From contig NC_084669.1 in NCBI RefSeq assembly GCF_028389875.1, positions 8,083,501-8,147,500 on the forward strand: a stretch of DNA of 64,000 bases. The letters run 5' to 3'. Shown piece after piece: positions 50,096-60,900 of this stretch. How positions within the stretch are numbered: position 1 is the first letter of the stretch; each line of letters begins with the position of its first letter. The notes under the pieces are model-generated. The model worked only from the letters and a program-made list of their open reading frames with translations, was not told the origin of the DNA and ran no database searches. The stretch comes from Rhea pennata. Taxonomy: Eukaryota; Chordata; Aves; Rheiformes; Rheidae. The translations under genes and the position numbers were made by a program.

Positions 50096-50099
50096 GCGC
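50075..50099 (-). other. PNLIP: PNLIP leader exon 1 with an in-frame upstream ATG
   Basis: A TATA box lies 26-34 bp upstream and a GTAAGT donor ends the exon at 50075. An ATG at 50095-50093 starts MKLQGCT and is in frame with the signal peptide exon. The 5' end near 50099 is inferred from TATA spacing. The ATG would lie only a few bases from the cap. Confidence 0.6.
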
Positions 50100-50120
50100 T
50101 AACGAACAAGCTTTGCATGC

Positions 50121-50129
50121 ACTTTTATA
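50121..50129 (-). promoter_or_regulatory. PNLIP: TATA box of PNLIP
   Basis: TATAAAAGT on the minus strand, ideally spaced from the short leader exon. Pancreatic digestive enzyme genes typically have TATA promoters. Upstream sequence holds TTTTCC and AAATAAATA elements, which could be PTF1-half-site-like and FOX-like, but I see no clear CACCTG partner. Confidence 0.7.
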
Positions 50130-52280
50130 ATATGCTTTATCCTTGGAAACATTCCCATAAAGATAGGAAAATTTATTTATTTCAGATTATAGTTTATAGT
50201 TAAGCTGGAGAACCTCTTTGAGTCCAGAATAGGATTGTACATCTAAAAGTAGGGTAACTTGAGTTAATGGGTTCCCAAGAAGTAACACATCATTGATGGG
50301 TCATTAGAAAGAATTTTGTGAGTCTGGGTGGCACATTTAGGGGATTGTTTTAGTTGGGATGCCTTTTTCTTCTGAGAGTGTTGTGTGGTTGGGATATAGG
50401 GGTCAACTAGGAATTCAATGGGGGACCACATAGGCTTTAAATTCTCTTCCCTGCCCTCTGTTGAGTGAATTTGGATGTGAAATACTCCTATGCTTCTGGA
50501 TCCTTGGTGGCCATTTCCTGATATTATCTCAGTTCAGAGAAGCCTTATCCCTTACGGAAATCTCTTTGTGGGACTGGTACATCTTTTCCATAGTGGGAGA
50601 GGCTGATCTCTTGGTGTCCCTTTCATTTGCTCATTGAAATACTGGGATATGGGAAGACTGTCCCGTTGAACTCTTTCTATCCTTCCATTGTAATCCAAGT
50701 TGTGAGAAGATCCTTGTCCTGAGAAAGTCCAGAGTGGTTAACTGAGAGCAAACATGCTGGAAACACAGCAAGAAAATACATTTCCGCAGGCCTAACAAAA
50801 TGGCTGTTTTGCACTGTGAAGTTTTGTAACAGAATTGCAGAACTCAGTAGACCATTCTATAAAAGACATCAGCTAAAAATGAAACACAGTTCTGTGCAAA
50901 CGGACGAGGCCTTGGAACCCCTGGGTCTTATTCATTCCTAGGAGAAGAGCATAAGTGGATTCAAGAAGAAAAGTAACCTCAGTTAACTCTGCATTTGAAA
51001 AGCTTTGTCAACCTAGCTATGCTTTCTGTCTATGGCCACATACCTTTACAGAGCTAGTATTTCCTAATCTCCACCTGTGTGAAAGGCCAAATGGATATCA
51101 GCTGTGTACATGTGAATCTCACTGCTATCACACATAGTACTATTTAAATGGTAGTAAAGATCTTTAATTTTTCAGAAACATCGCTTTTCAGCTGAGTTGT
51201 CCAGTCCACAGTTGAGGTAGTGTTATAGTTTGAAAGTAAGCTCATATCAATGGTACAGGAGGATCTGCAGATGTCCTAGCACAATGATGAGTTTTATGAA
51301 ATACTTGTTCAAACTGAGGATGGAAGAGGCTGATGAAAAAGATCTGAGTTAGATTTTTTCATAATTAGCCTTAAAGGAGCTGTAGAAAAAGGTCTGAAAT
51401 AGACACATGAGAGCAATGGATTTTACGTACTACGGGAAGGCCATAACTCTCTTCTGGAATGTGGTGTACTGCTTCCTGGAATTGTTAGCACTTCCTTTAC
51501 CACCTGTAAAATCTCCAAGAGACTTGCAGTACTCATGATTGCAGATCTTTCTTGCCTGAACCTCAAGCTGGTGTTTAATTGAATTTCAAATTTTTTATAG
51601 CCTTGATGTATAGTAAATTTGGTACAGTTTACTATAGAGTATATAAGAATACTAAAACAGCTGTTTTTCTTTTTGTTAATCATTTTATTCAAATATTTAT
51701 ACTCAGTATAAATATATTTTTAACATTATATTTCTATTTATATCTATTAGAAGTTAATTTATATAACCAAATGCTTGTTTATTATTTCTCAGACATAGGG
51801 AAGTGGGAAAAAGTAAAAGATGAACTCATTTTCTGTTTTATTCCTGCTCATTAACTTAGAGTTTGTTATTTATACTTGAAAGAATATCCAATGCCTCAGT
51901 CTCTCAGAGTTTCAGGTGACTCATATGTCATGATTTGCAGAGCAGTAACATTTTAATGTAAAATAGTCAATCCCAGTATTTGTGAGGCCTGGAGTTATTA
52001 GAAGTCTTTTTAGAAAACCATTTTGAACACACTTCTTAGGACTGAATAATTTTCTGGAGTAAATAGTTTAGTCAAACCGTTAGTTACTGTCCTGGAAATA
52101 TCTGGATGAAATTACATCTAGGCTCTCTCTCTCCAAATACATATGTATGTATAAAATGTGTATGTGTGTGTACGTGTATATATATATATATGCATGCATT
52201 CAGGAGGTTGAACTACGTAATCTATGATTTTCATACATTTATCCATGGAACAGAGAAATGTAAAGGATGGATACTACACT
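50130..52280. other. PNLIP upstream region, unassigned
   Basis: AT-rich sequence between the PNLIP TATA box and the large CR1. It should contain the PNLIP promoter/enhancer. No other gene recognised. Confidence 0.5.
52139..52194. repeat. TG/TA simple repeat
   Basis: Alternating tatgtg/tgtgtg and tatatata tracts ending in gcatgcat, just before the CR1 3' end. Confidence 0.85.
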
Positions 52281-54165
52281 TCATAGAATTACAGAATGGG
52301 TTGAGGTTGAAAGGGACCTATGGAGATCATCTAGACTGATCTCTTTGCTCATTCAGGGTCATCTAGACCAGGTTGCCCAGGACTGTGTCCTGACAATTTT
52401 TGAGTATCTCCAAGGATGGAGGCTCTGAGACCTTTCTGGGCAACCTGTTCCACTGGTCAGTCACCCTCATAGTAAAAGTTTTTTCTCATATTCAGATGGA
52501 ACTTCCTGTGTTTCAATTTGTGCCCATTACCTCTCACCCTGTCACTGGATACCACTGAAAACAGTTTGATTCTGCCTTCTTTATACCCTCACTTCAGGTA
52601 TTTATACACATTCATAAGATCCCCCCTCAGTCTTCTCCAGACTGAACAGTCCCAGCTCTCTCAGCCCTTCCTGATACGAGAGATGTTCCAGTCCCTTAAT
52701 TATTTTGTAGCCGTTAGTTGGACTCGCTCCAGTAGGTCTATGTCTCTTTTTTTATTGGGAAGTCTAGCACCGGACACACTAGTGCAGATGTGGCCTCACC
52801 AGTGCTGAGTAGAGGGGAAGCATCACCTCCCTCAACCTGCTGACTGCTGTTTCTAATGCTGCCCAGGGTACCATTTACCTTGTTTTTCACATGGGCACAT
52901 TTGCTGGCTCATGATCAAGTTAGTGTCCAGAACCCCCAGGTCCTTCTCTGCAAAGCTATTCTCCAGCAGATTGGTTCCTTGAATGTACTGGTGCTTGGGG
53001 TTATTCCTCCCTAGCTGCAGGACCCTGCACTTGCCCTTACTGAACTTCATAAGATTCCTTTCTACCCATATCTCCAGCCTATCAAGGTCCCTCTGAATGG
53101 CAGCACAACAATCTGGTGTATCAGCCATCCTCCCAGTTTTATATCTTCAGCAAACTTGCTGAGGATATGCTCTGCCCCATCATCCAGATTGTTAATGAAT
53201 AAATTGAACAGTACTGGACCCAGGGGTGCACTGTTACTTATTGGCCTCTAGCTAGGCTTTGTGCCACCGGTCACAATCTTCTGAGCTCAGCCGTTCAGCC
53301 AGTTTTCAGTCCTCCTTGCTGTCTGCTCATCTAACCTGTACTTCATCAGCTTGCCTATAAGGATGTTGTGGGAGACAGTGTCAAAATTCTTACTGAATTC
53401 AAGGTAGACAGCATCCACTGTTCTCACCTTCCCTCATCTACCAAGCCAGTCATTTCATCATAGAAGGCTATAAGGTTGATTAAGTATGATTCCCCCGGTG
53501 TGAATCCATGCTGACTACCCCCAGCCACCTTCTTGTCCTTCATGTTCCTGGAAATGATACCTGGGATTAGTTGTCCCATCACCTTCCTAGGAACTGAGGT
53601 GAGGCTGACTGGCCAGGATCCTCTTTCTTGCTGTTTTTGAAAACTGGAGTGACATTCGCTTTCTTCTAGTCCTCAGGCACCTATTCCAATCACCATGACT
53701 TTTCAAAGATGATTGGAAGTGATCTTGCAGTGACATTGGCCAGTTCCCTCAGCACTCATGAGTGCATCCCATCAGGGCCCCTGGACTTGTGTATATCTAG
53801 TTTGCTTAGGTGATGCCTAATCCAGTCCTCCTCCACTAATGGAATGTCTTCCATTCTCCAAACTTCCCCCCTGGTCTCCAGGACTAGGGATTTCTGAAGA
53901 CCAATCTCATCAGTAAAAACTGAAGCAAAGAAGGCATCCAGTACCTCAGCCTTTTCTATCTCCTTTTTCATCAGGGCCCCGTCCCATTTAATGGTGTGCC
54001 CATATTTTCCCTAGTCTTCCTTTTGCTACTAATGTACTTGCAAAAGCCTTTGTTGTCCTTGTTATCCCTCATGAGATTAAACTCCAAACGGGTTTTGGCT
54101 TTTCTAGCTCCCTGCATGCTCCATCAATGTCCCTGTATTCCTCCCTGAATATTTATCTCTCTGCA
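52281..54165 (-). mobile_element. CR1 LINE, 5'-truncated, about 1.9 kb, decayed ORF2
   Basis: The CR1 3' end is at 52281 (catagaattacagaatgg and gagatcatctagactg). The element runs on the minus strand back to about 54165. Minus-strand frames give [20 protein letters not shown]-type text near 53100, [19 protein letters not shown] near 53040, LDIHKSRGPDGMHS near 53760 and VLDAFFASVFTDEIGLQ near 53920. These are reverse-transcriptase-region landmarks in order. Frameshifts and stops break the ORF, and the 5' part with the endonuclease is missing. It fills much of the spacer between the two lipase genes. Confidence 0.95.
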
Positions 54166-54427
54166 GATGTGTTCTTCACCTGTGGAAGTCTAGACATGTG
54201 GATGGCTGGATAGTGAGGTAAGCAGAGAGGAGGAGAATCCACATCAGTTTTTTAAAAAATGTGGGTATATAAAGAGGTAGACATGCGCCTTAGTATTTGC
54301 ATGGCTGGGATTTAAGTGACGATGCACTGCAAGTTCCAGAAAAGCAAACTTAATTTTTGAGTGTTGTGAGATTCTTAAAATAGCCAAGTAGTTTGTGCTG
54401 TTACCATCCTTAGGGTTCACATTTTTT

Positions 54428-54442
54428 GGGGGGGGGGGGGGG
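54428..54442. repeat. Poly(G) run of 15
   Basis: Uninterrupted G run, then CGG, beyond the 3' end of the PNLIPRP3-like gene. Possible quadruplex former; also prone to assembly error. Confidence 0.9.
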
Positions 54443-54710
54443 CGGAAAGGAACTAGAAAATTCTGTCTTTTTGTGTACCATTCTTGTTAGCCATGGCAAA
54501 AAGCATGAATTAGAAATGGAAGAAGGTACAGAAAAAGGCAGGTAAAATAATCATAAAGCCTGTTTTACAGAAGGGAATAGAGTTGCTCCTGTCATTATGA
54601 GCGTGATAAACTTGAAACAGTTACTTAACATGTAAAAAACATAGCCAAATGTGTTTACACAAAACTGAAAAAACAAAGGAAGCTACAGCCAGTTTAAGAA
54701 TGAGTTTTCC

Positions 54711-54716
54711 TTTAAT
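54711..54716 (-). terminator. PNLIPRP3: Poly(A) signal (ATTAAA), PNLIPRP3-like
   Basis: The ATTAAA variant hexamer on the minus strand, 81 nt after the TAG stop. No AATAAA lies closer. Confidence 0.55.
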
Positions 54717-54797
54717 AGCTACATGTACAAACATTCCCATACAGAGGACTGATTGTTTGCCCAGCTGCAGTATAGAGAACAGTTGTACTAATGACCT

Positions 54798-54861
54798 CTA
54801 GCAAGGTTTAAGTAACTGGGGAACTCCATATGTCACAGTTCCATGGCCACAAAGAGTTGAT
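54798..54861 (-). CDS. PNLIPRP3: PNLIPRP3-like terminal coding exon
   Basis: 64 nt after TTGCTTCCCAG, the same length as the PNLIP terminal exon. Encodes [21 protein letters not shown] and TAG (54800-54798). Both terminal cysteines are kept. Confidence 0.9.
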
Positions 54862-54895
54862 CTGGGAAGCAAAACAAGCTGAATCAATATTGTTC

Positions 54896-54926
<31 letters not shown>

Positions 54927-57900
54927 CCAAAACAAAACCAAAGGAAAGTGTCAGCTGTTACCATGAAGGTGGTCAGTTTGATCTCTAAACCTGTTTAAGC
55001 CTTCCCAAAGGTCTAGTGAAGTACGTATTACAGTTTACATAGTAGCAGTAACAATGTGCATTTCCTTCTTTTGGGAACAAGCTGTAAATTTTGGTTCTTC
55101 ATACATGAATAAAATTCTTCTGTAGATTCACAGAAATAGAATTCTAGATAACCCATCAGGAGATCATCTTGTTAAGCTCCCTTTATTGAGACCAGACTGC
55201 TTAACTAGATTGTCCCTACCAAAGCTTTGCAGCTTTCTTAAGAAATTCAGTGAAGTGGATTCCATCAACTTTTCTAAATAACCCATGCAAATATCTAATT
55301 ATAGGTAAGTTTTTCCTAATATGTAACCTGTATCTCGTCTGTTGTAAAATACATCAATTGATTCTTGACCTAAACTCAGTGGATATGTAGAACAGTTGTC
55401 TGTGGCCCTCCACAGCTAGCTTTTACATTGGTGAAGACCATTTTTATGCCTGTCTTAAAACTTCTCTTTATTTGACTAAAAAACATTTCCTTCAGCTGCT
55501 CCATATACATCATGTTTTCTAAATCTTTCACTCTTGTTAGTTTTCTGGATTTCAATCTGTCTACATCTTCTGAAGAATATTGTACAAATATGAAAATGCC
55601 TCTCCTCCTGGTTACAGTCTCACCACAGTTAATTATTTAGAATAATTACTCCCGGATCTTCTGTACAACACTTCTGGTAGTACACCTGAGAATGAGATAT
55701 ATTTTATCTTGAACAGCTCTGTAATGTTTGTTTGTATTCATTTTGTTATGGCACCGTATAGAATCTAAATCATCTTCTACTGTGATCCTTTTCAGACAGT
55801 TATTCCTTGTTTTGTATTTGAACTTTGATTTTCTATGCAAAGTATAATACTTTGTCATTACTGAATTACATTTCATTCAGTGTTGATTCTAAACCATGTG
55901 TCCAGTTTATCAAGTCATGTCTTCCAGAGTTGCTGCACTCCTTTCCCATTCCTTCGGATATTGATGTTGTCTGTAAAAGTTGTATACTTACCTATGTCCA
56001 TCTTCTCCATGAATTATGTTGACTGTATCTGCTCCTAGTCTTGCCCACAGCAGGGTGAATGGAGTTTTAATCCAGAGAAATTCAACTTTTTTAATAAGTT
56101 TAGGGTTAATTTCAACATCAAGGTATTTTGTATAAATTTGGTCTTGAGAGAGGACTCCACTGCAAATGGAATGAAGATAGTAATGCTAACTGAAATAACT
56201 TAGAGGTTACTAAACTAAGTCATGTTCTGCAGAACACTCAGATTGTTCACTTTGTTAAGGCAGAGTTTTGTACTTTTATTATTATTTGCAGCAGCACAGG
56301 GCACTGAACCAGGACTCTGTTCTGTTATGCTCTGAAAAGAAGGATGAAAAGAAACACAGAAAACTTCACATTTATGTGTGGTAGGAAAACATTAGGAAAC
56401 TGTAAGGTTAACAGATCTGTCATTGGGGTTCTAGCTCCTCAGCAGCCTGAGAGTGTTGAGTTTTTATCAAGACATGAGAGCTTCAGGTATGTTTTTCAGA
56501 GAAGACTTTAGAGAAGATTTATGAACTTCTGTGAGGTTTTGGTCTGCTCGCACATGAAGAGGATCATGGGAGATACATCAAATGCTTATTTTAGAACAGG
56601 TAAAAAAGACAGTAGGAGTTGTTATTTTCATAGGAAACAAGAGATGATAACGATAGACTGTGAATGACATTCATTGGCCAGACCTGTGTGCCATTTATGT
56701 CAGAGTGATTTAGTGTAGCATAGGGAAGAAGGACATACCTGCTTTGCAAATTTGATAAATTCAGGCACAAGATTGCCTTGCATGAGATCATACAGCAAGC
56801 CATCAGCAGAGCACTGAGTCTTGTCAGTGTGTGGAGTAAATGCACGAACAAGTTTGCTAGTGTGGGAGCAGTTGTGCTAATGCGTGTATGAAATTGGTAT
56901 GCACAGTAAAAAGCATGCACGTTCTAGAAGTGTAAATCTTTTTTTTTTGTTTTGTTTTTAAGAGCAGCTCCAAGAACCAGTGTCTATTCTGTCAAATTGG
57001 ACTCCTAATTTATTGTTGAAGTCCCAGAACACATGAAAAGGAAGTGACTTCCATTCCCATGCTGTAAGCATCCACGAACTGTCATAGGCCTTATCTATGT
57101 GACAACTTTTATCCATATCTGATGTTAACTAGAATGACTGCAACAAAGAATGTATGTTTGCATTGCTTAAATACGTGAAAGATGTGTAGATTAAGGACAG
57201 CAACATTAAATGGTATAGTGAAATATTAATTTAATTTAACTTACCTAGTAATTTGATATTCTTTTGTATTTCCCTCTGTGTCATGGAAAACTAGGTTTAT
57301 GTTCCCCCTTGTTCTCTTTATATCAGACAGTTTGATAAATACTCTTTGTCTCCAGCCTATGTAAGAAAAAAAAGTAAAACTAGATTGTCATTGATACATG
57401 AGATCTAAAAATGCCAGTAAATAGGAATTTTTTTTTTCCTAAATGGGATTTGTTCATATTAGCAAATGAAGTACTCAGGGAGCTTGAATTCCGATGATTA
57501 ATTCAGCACTTTTTCTCAGAGATCTTAGCAGATATTTATGGTAGCAACAAAAGTGTGTGGCTATAAATCATGTCAAAGCAATCACTTTTCAAACATGTGC
57601 CCAGTTGTTACAGACTTTCTCCACTTACTAGTAAAAGGTGGGTCTGCTGCTGTATTTAAAAAATACTTTTGGTTTATTCTCTTCAATTTAGCTGGAAATC
57701 TGTCAGCATAGTGTCCCATCATGGGGCATCCTTGCTGGGGACATGGGAAGCACTCCCCCTAGGAAAAATAAGAGCATCCAGTAGTGATGAGTATTTTTTT
57801 CATCCTGACTCTGCCAAAATTACATATCAAGTCAGGGTTCCAATACTGCAAAGCTGTAGCAGTGCTTTGTATTGTTACATTTTACCCAAGTAAGTGTGGA

Positions 57901-60900
57901 ATGAGCAGATTTGATACCTGTATAGATGATGATTTGAAACTCTCTGTTTCAAATAATTTTCAGCTGGAGTCTGGGAAAAAATATAAGCCAAATATACCCT
58001 TTCATTGGAAAAGAACCTGTCTGTATCCATGTTACACACAATATAGGGAGAAAAAAGTAACGTGTATTTTGAGCATCATTTATAGATGCATTTACTTATA
58101 GGCAAATTAGAGCATTTCATCAGTGGTCTAATCAATGCCCACTGTAAATTAGAGAATGTTTAGGGCTTTTGGAAGCTTCAGCTCTCTCTTCTTACAGCCA
58201 GTGGTTAGTAGAGTAGATGTAGCTAACTTACATGGTTTTTGCGTAAAGGTTTAGGGTGAGGATTGCATGGGGTTTATTTTTCTGTTCTGGTTGTAGCATC
58301 TATGCTTCAAGATTCTTGCACAGGGGAATAGCTGATGGAGCCACTCTGTCCTATGCCTCACTGCATACACTTCCTACCAGCCAGCACAGGTTCCATGATG
58401 ACTGAGTTGATTTCTCATCTCAGTTCTGCTGCTAGCTGGATAATGTGAGAACAGAACTACCATAGCATGCAAGTGCTCTATGTATATAGCATCATCTATC
58501 ATGAATGCAGAGACCTTGGTTATCTTCTTTACAGTTTGTCCTTTCCTGAGCTGATATACTTACTGACTCAAAGGACTTGTATGTTTCACAGGGATATCCA
58601 ATGAATCCAGTGGGATAGAGGATACTTTCAAAATAAAACTCATGGCTGCGTGAATGATGGCAGCTTCCTATGACTGTAGCATCTGTTGGAACAAATTTTA
58701 CAAGCATGTATGAAATAACCTCCTGTTATCTTGTGCAAGAGTTGTACTTGCCCCTCTATGAAAATAACTAAGCCACAGAGTGGCAGGGTCTTGTAATACA
58801 TTTTTGTGTGAATACACGTTTCTAATTGCAGTAGAAGCCAATATTTTGATGTATCTGAAGGTGTGCCAGTTTGCCGAAAATTTCAAGGGAGATGTATTGG
58901 TCTGTTATTGCTTTTAGTCCTTTCTAAGAAGACAGCCATACCTAGATAATGTTACAGAAGGCTGCCTAGTGCAGTTTAAAAAGGCTTAGAACTAGGAGAA
59001 TCTTAGACTCAGAATGGAAAGGTTGGAAGGGACCTCTGGAGATCATCTAGTCCAACCCTCCACGTAGCTTGTATGGGGATTGAACCCACGACCTTGACAT
59101 TAGCAGCACCATGCTCTAACCGACTGAGCTAAACCTAACCGAGGCATCCACAAACCTTCTACTGACAATTCCAAACCCTGCAAAGAGAGAGAAGTCCCTA
59201 GTGGAAACTTCCCTGAAGACACTATGTCCTTTTGCCTAATTCATGCCTTGTGGATGTTGGACTCTTGAAATCTCTGCAAGAAACCAAAGACAGTCATATC
59301 ATGCTTCAGATCTAGCCATAATGATGGTCTGTCTTTGCCTAGAAAACTTCCTTGCAGGTTATTGGGGTGGTGGACTTGTGCACACCCTGTTTCCTGCCTT
59401 TTTATATTCTACACTTTGACTTTCAAATTCCAGAAGCAAGACCTAGGCCTGTATTGTATCAGCAGATCATTTCTTTATCTGCAGTGTTCCCTGGGTAGCA
59501 CTTGTCCAAGCTAGCCTTTACTGTTTCCTATTTCCTTTTTTAATTTATGACTAAATAGGAAAAAATCAGTTTTGCTTTGTTATTTTTATCTCCCAAACTG
59601 ATAGTCACTTTCACAGTTCCTGTTTCAGAACTGTGAGGAAAGAAAATATTTTCAAAGTTGGAAATGTGTATTTACCTGCAATGAGAGCCTCAAAATTGCT
59701 TTGTTTCATCTGTAGAGTTAAATCATTGCATCCAGGCATTACAGTTCCTCCGTTTGGGTAAAAGTCAAGGTGACCAGTGGTGTTATACATTCCAAGTCCT
59801 GAGATATATATGTGGTGATGTCAGTGCTTTAAGATACCCCTGTGACATGCCCATCTCTGCAGGTATTTGCTTACACATGAACACTTACCTGCATCAGGAA
59901 AGTGGGCAGCATTACTGTGAATAACATCAACAAATCTTGCATCTGAAGGATCCAGTCTCACCTCAGGAGGAGTAGCTTCAAAAAAAGGCCCAGCAGGGTC
60001 CAAACCTAAACAAAAACATTTATTGATTGGGGGAGGGATGGAAAAATTAAACATATAAATATATGTCCTTTTCCAACTTACAATGTCAGGCATAAATAAT
60101 GCACTAGACATGTTGAATAATAATGTGAATTCTGAGCTGGGCTGAACCAAATGTGCTATAATATGGTTTTGAGACCTTTCTGCAAGCTCATTCCAACAGA
60201 AGCAAAATATTTTCCAGTAGCATATAAAATGACTTCGTATTACTACGAAGGATGGATTTTGTTACCAGTGATCTCATTATTGGCCTGACAAGTGAATGAA
60301 TAGGAAAACTATGGATTCTTGATATGTTGCTTTGCCTTAGTGTAATGTCTAATGCAACCATTGAATCATAATAATGTTACAAATATATTAACAGAGTCCT
60401 TTAAAGGACTCTTAAGTCTTTTAGTCTTTAAAGGACTTTAAATAGTTTAAAACTAATGAGACATGGAAAATATAATAGTTACCCCTGTTTTTGAGAAGCA
60501 TAGATTTTGCCTGTTCTCATGCAAGGTGTCTACAGGAGAGCCTATAATATAATTCTAGCCTCTTAGCCTCATGGTCTACAACCGCGTGACTGTCATTAAT
60601 ACCAATAATGAATCATATTGTACACTAAAGTAATTAATAGTAATGCATCTGGAGAAGAAACATGAAAAAAATAACAGAAGTGGATATATACATTGTTGCC
60701 TCATCTTTTTGCCTGCATGTGCCTACAAGCCATAACTGATGCTATTTAAAAATACATACTATAGGAGCAACTTTATTTACTGCTTTTTAACTGGACTGTA
60801 TTAATGAGGAACATTGAAGAGAAAAACAATGACATTAATTAATGGAGCTCAAATTATCCGTTGCTTGAAGCATGCAGATTCCTTGCAATTTTTCTAGTTC

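Noticed and set aside
52281-54165. Active retrotransposon
   Set aside because: The CR1 copy is 5'-truncated and its ORF is interrupted by stops and frameshifts; it lacks the endonuclease part.
55646-55685. Terminal exon of the PNLIPRP3-like gene
   Set aside because: Phase fits, but the peptide lacks the conserved ending and the 64-nt length. The exon at 54798-54861 matches both (LLKPC and stop).
59080-59150. tRNA-Ile gene on the minus strand
   Set aside because: A and B boxes are present, but the sequence runs straight into a CR1 tail and lacks a paired acceptor stem. It is the head of a SINE, not a functional tRNA gene.
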